Positions 1-7,763 of a stretch of 24,083 nt of DNA are shown one piece after another. The stretch covers positions 1-24,083 of the forward strand of contig JAFDJC010000005.1 in NCBI GenBank assembly GCA_019307665.1. Direction: 5' to 3'. This DNA is from Deltaproteobacteria bacterium. GTDB lineage: Bacteria > Desulfobacterota > Desulfobacteria > Desulfobacterales > SURF-7. The position numbers and the translations under genes were made by a program. The stretch's first letter is position 1; each line of letters opens with the position of its first letter. The notes beneath the pieces were generated by a model. That model did not search any database. It was not told where the DNA came from and saw nothing but the letters and a program-made list of their open reading frames with translations.

Positions 1-45
1 CTAAAGGCGATTAGCTTGATATCGGCAACATTAGAAAAGGATTAA
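1..45 (+). CDS. C-terminal end of an unidentified upstream gene (partial)
   Basis: Frame 1 is open from the window edge and gives 14 residues ending in ATLEKD before a TAA at 43-45. The stop lies 4 bases before the next start codon, and the ribosome binding site of the next gene (AAGGA, 37-41) lies inside this tail. That is the usual look of an operon junction. Too little sequence is present to name the product. Confidence 0.35.
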   Translation, partial: LKAISLISATLEKD

Positions 46-49
46 AACA

Positions 50-472
50 ATGAAACGATTTCATCACTTATTCGGAGCCAAAGAAGATTCTACAATTGAC
101 ATAAACTCTGAAAAAATATTTTACCGGCAACTTAAGATTGAGCGAAGTCGTACCCATAGAAATGGGCACGTGTTCAGTGTTGTAGTGTTCGATCTGAGGG
201 GGGTGCGATTAAATAAAAAAAATGTGGGCAGAATGATTAAAACAATAAGCAGTCAAATACATGACTATGACTATATCGGCTGGTACGATAAAAAAAAAAT
301 CGGAGTCATTTTACCTTACACGTCAGCAAAAGAAGCCAAAGAATTTTCTAAGAATATCATTAATTCAATTAATAATGTTAGAAAAAAATCAAAGTACACA
401 TTGATTACTTATCCTCCTGAAGAAAAATCATCTGAAAAAAAATCAACAGAACCTATTTTAAGAAGCATGTAA
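50..472 (+). CDS. Small degenerate GGDEF-fold (nucleotidyl-cyclase-like) protein
   Basis: This 140-residue protein starts at an ATG with AAGGA 8 bases upstream. Its layout follows a GGDEF domain. A strand FSVVVFDLRGV (about 42-52) sits where cyclases have the metal-binding FSLLLLDID-type strand. YDYIGWYDKKKIGVILPYTS (about 73-92) sits where cyclases have RxxD, five residues, GGDEF, then a VLLPxT-like strand. The signature itself reads DKKKI (80-84), so diguanylate cyclase activity is not expected. The C-terminal 25 residues are charged and low in complexity (EEKSSEKKSTE). No membrane segment or partner domain is visible, so it may be a c-di-GMP or nucleotide sensor or a structural remnant. 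It is preceded with almost no gap by another gene. The fold assignment is by eye and moderate; the function is unknown. Confidence 0.6.
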   Translation: MKRFHHLFGAKEDSTIDINSEKIFYRQLKIERSRTHRNGHVFSVVVFDLRGVRLNKKNVGRMIKTISSQIHDYDYIGWYDKKKIGVILPYTSAKEAKEFSKNIINSINNVRKKSKYTLITYPPEEKSSEKKSTEPILRSM

Positions 473-549
473 ATGCTGTCAAATCGGAATTTAACAAATT
501 TGCAAATGTTTGAGCATTGTTTTTGGGAAAAGTCCTGAAGGTTCAATCA

Positions 550-578
550 TTGACAATCCTTAGCCCCCGTAATATAAC
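550..578 (+). promoter_or_regulatory. Sigma70-like promoter upstream of der
   Basis: TTGACA at 550-555 and TATAAC at 573-578 are separated by exactly 17 bases. This matches the consensus at 11 of 12 positions. Transcription would begin near 585, leaving about 60 bases of leader before the ATG at 644. It likely drives der and the closely spaced rarA, aldolase and Nudix genes. Confidence 0.7.
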
Positions 579-643
579 TTGGCGGAATTTGTTTTTTCTT
601 CAGTATTTTTGGAAATCTGATTTAGAACCACTTGATAATATAT

Positions 644-2014
644 ATGAAACCGGTAGTTACAATAGTTGGCAGACCGAATGTCGGCAAATCGACACTCTTT
701 AATCGTATTATTCGTAAAAAAGAGGCTATTGTCGATGATCATCCGGGTGTCACAAGAGATCGGCATTATGGTGATGCCAGTTGGGATGATGTTCATTTTA
801 TCCTGGCCGATACCGGTGGGTTTATGATGAATGATAGTGATGAATTTTCAACAAAGATTCGATTTCAGGTTCAACAGGCTATTAAAGATTCGGATTCCAT
901 TATCATGGTTCTTGACGGAAAAGGCGGCATTTCACCTTTTGATGATGAGATGATCGGTTTTTTGAGACAAATAAGTGTGCCTGTATTTTACGCGGTTAAC
1001 AAAATCGACGGAATAGAACAAGAGAGTAAGCTATCTGATTTTTATCAGTTGGGAATAGAAAAACTGTATCCGGTTTCAGCAGAACATGGATATGGAATAA
1101 GTGATTTTCTTGATGACCTGGTAGAGGCATTACCTGAGGCCAAAGAGGACCAGGATGAAGAGATGTTAAGCCTGGCGGTGGTCGGCAGACCGAATGTCGG
1201 CAAATCATCTCTTATTAACAGGATAGTCGGCCAGGAACGTCATCTTGTCAGCAATGTTCCGGGAACAACCCGGGATGCCGTCGATTCTGTATGTAAAATC
1301 GACGGAACATTTTTTCGGATGATTGATACCGCCGGTATAAGGAGAAAGGGTAGGGTATCAGAAAAAATCGAAAAGTTTTCTGTGATAAAGGCATTAAAAA
1401 GCCTTGACAGATGTGATGTTGCACTGATTGTGCTGGATGCATCAGAAGGTATAACAGAACAGGATGTAAGAATTGCCGGATATGCTTATGATCGTGGATG
1501 CGGTTGTGTTTTTCTCTTGAACAAATGGGATATTGTTGAAAAGGATGACAAAACCGTTAAAAAATTTTATGAGCAGTTAAAAATGGAAGCAAAATTTTTA
1601 AGTTTTGCCCCGGCAATAACCATATCGGCAACAACCGGCCTCAGGGTCCAACGGATCTTTAAAATAGTGGCGGATGTTTATTCGCAGTACAAGACAAGGA
1701 TAAGTACCGGTCAGTTAAATACGATAATTGAACAGGCAGTGCGTAGAACAGAGCCCTCGCTTCATAGGGGAAAAAGACTCAAGTTTTACTATACTGTCCA
1801 GATATCAATCGAACCTCCCACTTTTGTCTGTTTTGTCAACTATCCGGGTGCCGTACATTTTTCATATAAGAGATACCTGATTAATCGGATCCGCGAAAAA
1901 TCAGGTCTTGATATGACACCGATCAGAATATTTTTCAGAGCCAGAAGCGGGCGAAAAGAATTTCCCAAAAGCGGGCGAAAAGATTTTAATAGAAAAAAGC
2001 GCAAAAAACGATGA
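644..2014 (+). CDS. der: Ribosome-assembly GTPase Der (EngA)
   Basis: Der is an essential tandem-GTPase that acts in 50S ribosomal subunit maturation. Both G domains are complete. Domain 1 has GRPNVGKS (9-16), DTGG (about 56-59) and NKID (about 119-122). Domain 2 has GRPNVGKS (about 171-178), DTAG (about 238-241) and NKWD (about 293-296). A KH-like C-terminal domain follows, then a very basic tail. From the ATG at 644 the protein is 456 residues, normal for the family. An in-frame TTG at 632 would add four residues, but family members normally begin just before the first beta strand, so the ATG is preferred although neither start has a clear Shine-Dalgarno. The tail carries a tandem 8-residue duplication (SGRKEFPK, SGRKDFNR) before the terminal KKRKKR-type stretch. 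Confidence 0.96.
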   Translation: MKPVVTIVGRPNVGKSTLFNRIIRKKEAIVDDHPGVTRDRHYGDASWDDVHFILADTGGFMMNDSDEFSTKIRFQVQQAIKDSDSIIMVLDGKGGISPFDDEMIGFLRQISVPVFYAVNKIDGIEQESKLSDFYQLGIEKLYPVSAEHGYGISDFLDDLVEALPEAKEDQDEEMLSLAVVGRPNVGKSSLINRIVGQERHLVSNVPGTTRDAVDSVCKIDGTFFRMIDTAGIRRKGRVSEKIEKFSVIKALKSLDRCDVALIVLDASEGITEQDVRIAGYAYDRGCGCVFLLNKWDIVEKDDKTVKKFYEQLKMEAKFLSFAPAITISATTGLRVQRIFKIVADVYSQYKTRISTGQLNTIIEQAVRRTEPSLHRGKRLKFYYTVQISIEPPTFVCFVNYPGAVHFSYKRYLINRIREKSGLDMTPIRIFFRARSGRKEFPKSGRKDFNRKKRKKR

Positions 2015-2054
2015 AAAAAGCAGGTTTATAAATTGTCTATTTGGAGTGTTGATT

Positions 2055-3419
2055 TTGGATCTTTTTGAATTTCAGGCAAAAAAAGATACGGCATCGTTCA
2101 GGCCGTTAGCCGAGAGAATGCGACCAAAAAATATGGACGAATTCATGGGCCAAGTGCATATTGCAGGGCCAGGCACCATCCTTACTAAAGCTATTGAAAA
2201 CGACCGAATTTTTTCAATGATTTTATGGGGCCCTCCGGGATGCGGAAAGACAACACTCGCATCGATAATAGCGGAAGAAACCAACTCCTTCTTTGTACGG
2301 ATATCAGCTGTTCTTTCCAATGTTAAAGAAATACGGTCTATCATCGATGGTGCACGGAACCGGTTAAACTTATACCAGGAGAAAACAATTCTTTTTGTGG
2401 ATGAAATTCACAGGTTCAACAAAGCTCAACAGGATGCATTTCTGGGCCATGTGGAAAGCGGTCTGATTACACTCATCGGCGCCACCACAGAAAATCCGTC
2501 ATTTGAAGTTATTCCGGCACTAATATCCAGATGTCGTGTTCTTGTTTTAAAGCCTTTGCCCAAGGATGATATAAAATTAATTCTAAAACGTGCTCTAACG
2601 GATGATCAAAGAGGTCTGGGGCGTTCGGGGCTTGCCATAGAAGATGAAGCGCTTTTACACCTTGCGGATATCGCTGACGGGGATGTCCGGACAGCTTTGA
2701 ACGGGCTGGAAATTGCAGCATCATTTGTTGGGGATACCAGGGCACTGCCGAACGACAACAGCCCCAATGACGGGGTGATTACAGTTCAGAATCTTGAAAG
2801 TGCTTTGCAGAAAAAAGCCCTGTTGTATGATAAAGATGGTGAGGAGCATTACAATCTTATATCAGCCCTCCATAAGAGTATGAGAGGAAGTGATCCCGAT
2901 GCAGCTGTTTACTGGCTGACCAGAATGCTTGATGCAGGTGAAGATCCTGTTTATGTGGGGCGACGCATGGTCAGGTTTGCCTCTGAAGATGTGGGGAATG
3001 CAGATCCAGGTGCTCTTGCCATTGCTCTTGATGCAATAAATTCCTTCAGGCTGCTGGGCAAACCGGAAGGCGAGCTTGCACTTGTGCAGGCAGCTATATA
3101 TCTCTCAACCGCCCCAAAAAGCAACAGCATCTATGTTGCGCACAACAAGGCAAAAGAATCTGTGGGGCGGTCAGGAGCGCTTCCTGTACCCATGCATATC
3201 CGCAATGCCCCAACAAATCTTATGAGAAAAATGGATTATGGAAAAGGGTATCAATATGCCCACGATTATAAAGACGCCATTGAGTCACAGTCTTATCTTC
3301 CTGAAAAGCTTGAAGGACAGTTTTTTTACTTTCCAACTGAAAGGGGATATGAAAAAATTGTCAAAGAAAGGCTGGACAAGTGGCGAAAAAGAAAAAAGGA
3401 ACTCAATAAAAGGAGGTAG
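2055..3419 (+). CDS. rarA: Replication-associated recombination protein A (RarA/MgsA AAA+ ATPase)
   Basis: RarA is a clamp-loader-like AAA+ ATPase that acts at stalled replication forks. The protein shows the family N-terminus FRPLAERMRP, a Walker A GPPGCGKTT near residues 59-67, a Walker B DEIHRFNK, the sensor region ATTENPSFE, and an arginine-finger-like ISRCRV. The C-terminal tetramerisation and MgsA regions follow, with RRMVRFASEDVGNADP and a YGKGYQYAHD-type segment. I chose the TTG at 2055, which gives MDLFEF, because GGAG at 2043-2046 lies 8 bases upstream. The GTG at 2046 and TTG at 2049 overlap or crowd that site. The length, 454 residues, is normal. It sits 40 bases after der and its last codons carry the ribosome binding site of the aldolase gene. 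Confidence 0.95.
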   Translation: MDLFEFQAKKDTASFRPLAERMRPKNMDEFMGQVHIAGPGTILTKAIENDRIFSMILWGPPGCGKTTLASIIAEETNSFFVRISAVLSNVKEIRSIIDGARNRLNLYQEKTILFVDEIHRFNKAQQDAFLGHVESGLITLIGATTENPSFEVIPALISRCRVLVLKPLPKDDIKLILKRALTDDQRGLGRSGLAIEDEALLHLADIADGDVRTALNGLEIAASFVGDTRALPNDNSPNDGVITVQNLESALQKKALLYDKDGEEHYNLISALHKSMRGSDPDAAVYWLTRMLDAGEDPVYVGRRMVRFASEDVGNADPGALAIALDAINSFRLLGKPEGELALVQAAIYLSTAPKSNSIYVAHNKAKESVGRSGALPVPMHIRNAPTNLMRKMDYGKGYQYAHDYKDAIESQSYLPEKLEGQFFYFPTERGYEKIVKERLDKWRKRKKELNKRR

Positions 3420-3422
3420 GTT

Positions 3423-4697
3423 ATGACAACGGATTTTGAGAAAGCACTGGAAATCGGCAGGCCGCCTAATGTTGTAAAGCTTTTTCCGAACTCAAAAGCT
3501 TTGATTGTCAGCGGTAAATTTATTGACAGGGCTATGATTGCAAAAGGCAGTGCAATGACAATAGCAGCCAATGGCAGGAGCCGTTTTGTAATGCAGGGCG
3601 CACTTCGGGCTGCCCAAAGGGCGAATGCGGCACTTATTATTGAAATCGCAAGGTCAGAAGGCGGGGCAAACGCCTATTGCGCTGTTAATTATTGGAATAT
3701 TGCAAGGCAGGTCGATTCTATTTGCAATGAACTCGGCATTAAGGTTCCTGTGGCCATACACGCTGATCACTATGGTATTAAAAAAGAGGAAGATATCGCA
3801 CCAGCCAGAATAGAAATTCCGACCATATTTGATGGAGGTATCACGTCCATTGCTGTTGATGCATCCCATATGCCGGATGATAAAAACCTTAATGCCAATA
3901 TTGATCTTAATCCTTGCATTCCAGCCTGGGCAGGGCTTGAAACAGAAATTGGTGAAATAAAAGGGAATCAAGGTCTTTCAACAACTGAAGAGGCCATGTT
4001 TCTTATCCAGGGGCTGAATGCACACGGCATTTTTCCTGATTGGATCGCATTGAATAACGGTACAACACACGGAATTGAAGCCAGTGATCAGGGAATACAA
4101 ATTGAGTTAACTGCCGAGATTCATAATGCCTTGGAAAAATATAATATTTCCGGTGCACAGCATGGAACATCCGGAAACAGTTCCGACCGCTTAAGAGAGA
4201 TCACCTCAAAAACGAAAACCACAAAGGCAAATGTGGCGACAGCTCTTCAAATGATTTCATGGGGTCTTGAAGTTAACGACTATGGAAACGCCATACTTGA
4301 TGAAAATGGTGATTTCATAAAGATTGAAGGCCAGGGCGTCGATGAAAAGGTTTGGGAAAAGATGCTGGATTATGCGGAGTCAAATGGCATCAAGGGCGGA
4401 AATTTCAAAAAGTTGAATATTGTTTTTGAAAATGTTTTTCTTGGACAGCCGAAGGACATAAGAGAAAGAATGGTAAAAAGGGTTGAAGACTTTGTCTATA
4501 ATATACTTGTAAATGTATTTAATGCTGAGAATACGGCTTCGCTTGCCATAGAAGAAATTATCAAGGCCGGATCATACGATCCAGGTCCTAAGACCGGCAA
4601 AATTGAAGATCCACAGGAATGGACTTCTGAAAAGATTGTTGAGCGTGCCGGCGCTATTGTGTCTGATAAGGGTTTGGAAGGAGATTTTGACGATTAA
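3423..4697 (+). CDS. fba: Class II fructose-bisphosphate aldolase (long form)
   Basis: This is a class II (Zn-dependent) aldolase that interconverts fructose 1,6-bisphosphate with dihydroxyacetone phosphate and glyceraldehyde 3-phosphate. Visible landmarks are AIHADHYG (111-118), holding the catalytic Asp115 and metal-binding His116; the GLETEIGE stretch (171-178); NNGTTHG with His206; and QHGTSG with His237. At 424 residues it is clearly longer than the common class II enzymes of about 280-360. The extra length is mostly a C-terminal extension after about residue 330 that ends in acidic residues. AGGAGG at 3411-3416, within the end of rarA, lies 6 bases before the ATG, so translation is probably coupled. 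Substrate preference (fructose- or sedoheptulose-bisphosphate) cannot be read from the sequence. Confidence 0.85.
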   Translation: MTTDFEKALEIGRPPNVVKLFPNSKALIVSGKFIDRAMIAKGSAMTIAANGRSRFVMQGALRAAQRANAALIIEIARSEGGANAYCAVNYWNIARQVDSICNELGIKVPVAIHADHYGIKKEEDIAPARIEIPTIFDGGITSIAVDASHMPDDKNLNANIDLNPCIPAWAGLETEIGEIKGNQGLSTTEEAMFLIQGLNAHGIFPDWIALNNGTTHGIEASDQGIQIELTAEIHNALEKYNISGAQHGTSGNSSDRLREITSKTKTTKANVATALQMISWGLEVNDYGNAILDENGDFIKIEGQGVDEKVWEKMLDYAESNGIKGGNFKKLNIVFENVFLGQPKDIRERMVKRVEDFVYNILVNVFNAENTASLAIEEIIKAGSYDPGPKTGKIEDPQEWTSEKIVERAGAIVSDKGLEGDFDD

Positions 4698-5199
4698 GCA
4701 AAAAAAATACTGTTATTTTTGCGGAACCGAGCTTGAAGAAAGATTCACAGAAGGGCGGATTCGAAAATATTGTGTAAGGTGCGCAGGGCCTCTTTATGAA
4801 AATCCGGTTCCTGCCACCTGCATTATTGTGGCTGATAAGAACGGAAAGATTCTGCTTGTAAAACGCAGTGTAGAACCTAAAGAGGGTTTCTGGTGTCTGC
4901 CGGGAGGATTCATGGAACTCGATGAGACGCCGGAACAGGGCGCATTGAGAGAACTTAAGGAGGAGACCGGCCTTTCAGGAAAAATCCATTTGCTTTTAGG
5001 GGTTAGGACCAATCCAAGCCCGATGTACGGAACGGTTTACATGACCGGATATTTTATCCGTCAGTATTCGGGAAAACCCGTTGCCGGTGACGATGCTTCT
5101 GATGTCAGATGGTTCAATATTGATGAACTTCCAGAGGTTGCATTTGAAAGCCACAGGCATTTTATTGATATATATCATTCTTCCAACATAAAGAACTAA
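4687..5199 (+). CDS. Nudix hydrolase with N-terminal zinc ribbon
   Basis: This is a soluble nucleoside-diphosphate-linked hydrolase of about 170 residues. The N-terminus carries a four-cysteine zinc ribbon (CYFCGTELEE then CVRCAG). The Nudix box begins at the second glycine of PGGFMELDE and fits G-x5-E-x7-REUxEExGU exactly, with RELKEETGL at its end. The ribbon plus Nudix layout resembles the NudC/ADP-ribose-pyrophosphatase group, but the substrate cannot be assigned. The likely start is the TTG at 4687, which overlaps the aldolase stop by 11 bases, with AAGGAG at 4678-4683. The 3-base spacing is short, so an ATT at 4693 is possible. Longer starts run into the aldolase domain and would put an unrelated stretch before the ribbon. 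Confidence 0.85.
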   Translation: MTIKQKKYCYFCGTELEERFTEGRIRKYCVRCAGPLYENPVPATCIIVADKNGKILLVKRSVEPKEGFWCLPGGFMELDETPEQGALRELKEETGLSGKIHLLLGVRTNPSPMYGTVYMTGYFIRQYSGKPVAGDDASDVRWFNIDELPEVAFESHRHFIDIYHSSNIKN

Positions 5200-5227
5200 A
5201 AAACAATTTTTTTCTAAAGTTTTTTAG
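5196..5227 (+). repeat. 9-bp perfect inverted repeat at the Nudix stop codon
   Basis: CTAAAAAAC (5196-5204) and GTTTTTTAG (5219-5227) are exact reverse complements around a 14-base loop. The left arm contains the Nudix TAA stop. It could be a weak bidirectional transcription stop between the der-to-Nudix operon and the next small gene. The stem is almost all A:T, so this is tentative. Confidence 0.35.
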
Positions 5228-5263
5228 CTTTCCTGCCGATAGGAAACCTAAGGAGTACCGCAG

Positions 5264-5541
5264 ATGGAAATACCGACATATCAGATACATAAAGTAAGGA
5301 AGGTTTATACCCGGCAGCTTAGTCAGAGCAAGATGCTTTTGTTGCAGCACTTAATGATCCTTACAGGTCTTTAAAAGATATAGAGCCGGTTGTTACGTCA
5401 ATGAAGAATGATGCTGATAAAATTATGGAAAACATAGAAAAAGAGGAGGTTAAAGATAAAAAGTTAAAGGAAATTGCTATGGAATCCATAATGATGGCCA
5501 ATGTTGAATACTATAAATTTTACAGGGGGGATTATCTGTAG
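5264..5541 (+). pseudogene. Small helical protein gene broken by a one-base frameshift
   Basis: An ATG at 5264 has AAGGAG (5250-5255) exactly 8 bases upstream. The reading frame starts MEIPTYQIHKV and stays convincing to SQSK, then runs into a TAA at 5372. From about 5329 the frame one base back (-1) encodes a lysine- and glutamate-rich helical sequence ending YYKFYRGDYL with TAG at 5539-5541. Restoring one A in the AA at 5330-5331 joins the two halves into a 92-residue protein. The second half has no start codon of its own until an internal ATG at 5401. The N-terminus recalls short proteins found beside flagellar genes in sulfate reducers, but this is memory only. Other explanations are an assembly error or an internal deletion that fused two genes. 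The stop abuts the convergent mazG stop. Confidence 0.6.
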
Positions 5542-6378
5542 TTAAACACTTTTTTTAGCTTTTTCCCATAAAAGTTCCAAATCCTCATAAGATATTGATT
5601 CCATGTCCCTTCCATCTGCCGAAAGCTCTTTTTCCATATATTGAAATCGTTTTTCAAACTTGCCGATAGCATCATAAAGAGCGGTCTCAGGGTGAATTTT
5701 TGCAAAGCGGGCAACATTCACAAGCGTAAAAAGGATATCACCGAATTCTGTTTTTATTTTTTTTTCATTGTGTTCAGAAACCGCATCTTTGAATTCATCG
5801 ATTTCCTCATCTACTTTTTCCAAAACACCGGCTATACTGTCCCAGTCAAATCCAACACCTGCCGCACGCTCAGAAACTCTATAAGCTCTCATAAGGGCAG
5901 GTAGTCCTGAAGGCACGGAATCCAGAATAGACGCTTTTGCTGAGCGTCCCTTTTCGGTTTTTTTTATTTTCCGCCACTGTTTTCTGATATCCCCTACGCT
6001 ATTTACAGTGCTGTCCTCAAAGACATGTGGATGCCTTCTGATCATTTTATCACAGACAGAATCGATCGCGGTCTTTATGTCGAACAATCCTGCTTTTTTA
6101 TAAATTTCGGCAATAAACATGATAAGGAAAATCACATCACCGAGTTCTTCACAAACCTCATCGCTGTTTCCGGATTGAATGGCATGGACAAGCTCGTGCA
6201 CTTCTTCCGCGATGTATACGGAAATTGATTCAGGCGTCTGTTTTTGATCCCATGGACACCCATTTTCTCCTCTGAGAATTTTCACCAGCTTTATCAAACG
6301 TTCTATGCCGATGGACACATCAGGATTAGCCGGCATGTTCTGTTTAGTACTCAAGTTTTTTACCTGCGAGCCTTCCAA
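5542..6378 (-). CDS. mazG: Nucleoside triphosphate pyrophosphohydrolase MazG
   Basis: MazG hydrolyses (d)NTPs to monophosphates and pyrophosphate as a house-cleaning enzyme. Two MazG repeats are visible. The first starts with RLIKLVKILRGENGCPWD and carries the metal-binding EEVHEL and EELGDVIF motifs. The second carries DEEIDEF and EFGDILF. Both therefore keep the ExxE / ExxD acidic clusters. The outermost start is a TTG at 6378, which overlaps the CvpA gene by 19 bases. A TTG at 6354, with AGG 8 bases upstream, or an ATG at 6336 would also serve, and the ATG gives a family-like length of about 264 residues. All options leave the catalytic parts intact. The gene follows the CvpA gene on the same strand and ends against the broken small gene. 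Confidence 0.94.
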   Translation of the reverse strand: MEGSQVKNLSTKQNMPANPDVSIGIERLIKLVKILRGENGCPWDQKQTPESISVYIAEEVHELVHAIQSGNSDEVCEELGDVIFLIMFIAEIYKKAGLFDIKTAIDSVCDKMIRRHPHVFEDSTVNSVGDIRKQWRKIKKTEKGRSAKASILDSVPSGLPALMRAYRVSERAAGVGFDWDSIAGVLEKVDEEIDEFKDAVSEHNEKKIKTEFGDILFTLVNVARFAKIHPETALYDAIGKFEKRFQYMEKELSADGRDMESISYEDLELLWEKAKKSV

Positions 6379-6893
6379 ATTTCTTTAAATCTTTTCAAGT
6401 TGGATTCAAATCCATGTTTCATGTCATCTGAAACAAATTGTGACATTTTTTCCGATATAGATGTTACATGTGGTGAAAGGAGAGAGTTGCCGATAAATGG
6501 AGAGCCTTTTGAGAGGAAAGATGTAAATGTGAATAAAAGAACCGAGACTATAAGAATGCCTTTTGAAAATCCAAAGCCGGCGCCGCACAGCCGGTCAAAC
6601 CACCCGAGAAATGCAATTTTAAAAAGAAACTTTATTAAATTCCCTAGTAAACTGATGATAAAAAAAATGGTGATGAATATGGCCATAAAGCTGATGATGT
6701 TCAGGTATGCATGATTATGTACCCATTTTGATATAAGGTTAAGGTTTGAAAACATCGGATAATATGTAAAGGCTGCATAAAACCCTCCGAATACAGCGAT
6801 AATAGAGGATATTTCTTTGATAAGACCTCTGAAAAGTCCTCTTATCAGGCAGAATGAGATGATAATTATAATCAGCATGTCAAATGGATTCAT
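6360..6893 (-). CDS. CvpA family inner-membrane protein
   Basis: The 177-residue protein has four hydrophobic segments: near 3-22, 28-47, 63-85 and 100-125. It starts MNPFDMLIIIII and has the family turn CLIRGLFRGLIKEISSIIAVFGGFYAA. The glycine-rich LCGAGFGFSKGI between the third and fourth segments is typical. The C-terminal 45 residues are soluble and basic. CvpA proteins are known from colicin V production in Escherichia coli and are linked there to envelope or purF-region functions; the molecular role is unclear. The 3' end overlaps mazG, so the two are probably co-transcribed. No clear ribosome binding site precedes the ATG. Confidence 0.85.
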   Translation of the reverse strand: MNPFDMLIIIIISFCLIRGLFRGLIKEISSIIAVFGGFYAAFTYYPMFSNLNLISKWVHNHAYLNIISFMAIFITIFFIISLLGNLIKFLFKIAFLGWFDRLCGAGFGFSKGILIVSVLLFTFTSFLSKGSPFIGNSLLSPHVTSISEKMSQFVSDDMKHGFESNLKRFKEIWKARR

Positions 6894-6930
6894 GAGGCTG
6901 GATTAGCAGAGCACTATTTTTGAGTCAAGA

Positions 6931-7668
6931 TTATTTTAATGTAACAGGCTGGACCCACCTGTTTCGATCCCCACCGTAAAACCATTTGTCGGGAAAGCCG
7001 CGTCGTTTGACAAAGCTGGGGTTTTCCACCCATTCAAGAAGCGTTTCATATGACTGTTTGATCCATCTGAATGATTCACTGTCTCCACCATGATCAGGGT
7101 GATGCTTTTTTGCCTGGTCGCGAAAAGCGCTTTTAATAATATTGAAATAATCCGGTTTGTTAAGCTCTGAGCTGCCGATTTTTAAATGTAAGAGGGCCGC
7201 TCCTTTTACACTTGGGTATTTCAATTCAATGGGCTTAACAGATGCCGAACGGTCATGATTTTTCCTGGCTTTTTCAAGAACCTGCATTGATGCAAGATAT
7301 CCTTTATTCGTACGTTTTTTTTCAGCCCACCAAATATTTCCGAGTATATTTGCCATTTTGTTGAAATCTTCGGAAGGCTTTTTGCCGTTCGTTCGGGGAT
7401 ATATAAAGCTGAAGATATCGTTTGAGCCGTATTGAAGAATATCAAGAATAATCATTATGTCTGTAAAATAAAACGTGGCAAATTTGGCATTCAGTGTTTT
7501 GAGCAGTCCGGTACGGATGTTAAGCATTCGTCTGAGTCTTTGACGACAGTCAATGGTACAATATTTCCTTTTCCCCATATTGATTGAAGTACCGCATGAC
7601 AAGCAGGTGTAGTGTGGTTTTGGTTTTGATTCAACTATTCCTGTTTTATTTTTTGTCATCATGGCCAT
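6931..7668 (-). CDS. Zinc-ribbon protein with a C-terminal J domain
   Basis: This 245-residue protein combines an N-terminal four-cysteine site (C22, C25, C37, C41) with a C-terminal J domain. The J domain contains the HPD triad (190-192), followed by HGGD and a helix ending LLEWV. The J domain should stimulate an Hsp70 (DnaK) ATPase. The zinc site and the roughly 110-residue middle region, which I do not recognise, probably select the client. It lacks the Gly/Phe linker and the CxxCxGxG repeats of true DnaJ, so it is a class III-type J protein. The last 25 residues are rich in Trp, Arg and Gly. The start is the ATG at 7668; ATGs at 7662 and 7659 are also possible. No dnaK is nearby. Confidence 0.72.
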   Translation of the reverse strand: MAMMTKNKTGIVESKPKPHYTCLSCGTSINMGKRKYCTIDCRQRLRRMLNIRTGLLKTLNAKFATFYFTDIMIILDILQYGSNDIFSFIYPRTNGKKPSEDFNKMANILGNIWWAEKKRTNKGYLASMQVLEKARKNHDRSASVKPIELKYPSVKGAALLHLKIGSSELNKPDYFNIIKSAFRDQAKKHHPDHGGDSESFRWIKQSYETLLEWVENPSFVKRRGFPDKWFYGGDRNRWVQPVTLK

Positions 7669-7763
7669 CTATAATATCAAAAAATGATATGAAATAGAAC
7701 CCCGTTTTTATCATAGCTGATAATCCTGCCTTGTTGATCGGATAAGGAAGTCGCAGAGATGTC

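Noticed and set aside
5323..5374. Programmed -1 frameshift in the small gene at 5264-5541
   Set aside because: No X XXY YYZ slippery heptamer in phase and no clear downstream stem-loop; a simple base loss explains the pattern better.
6244..6714. 156-codon plus-strand ORF opposite mazG and the CvpA gene
   Set aside because: Both genes on the minus strand have clear family motifs; the plus-strand product has no recognisable features.
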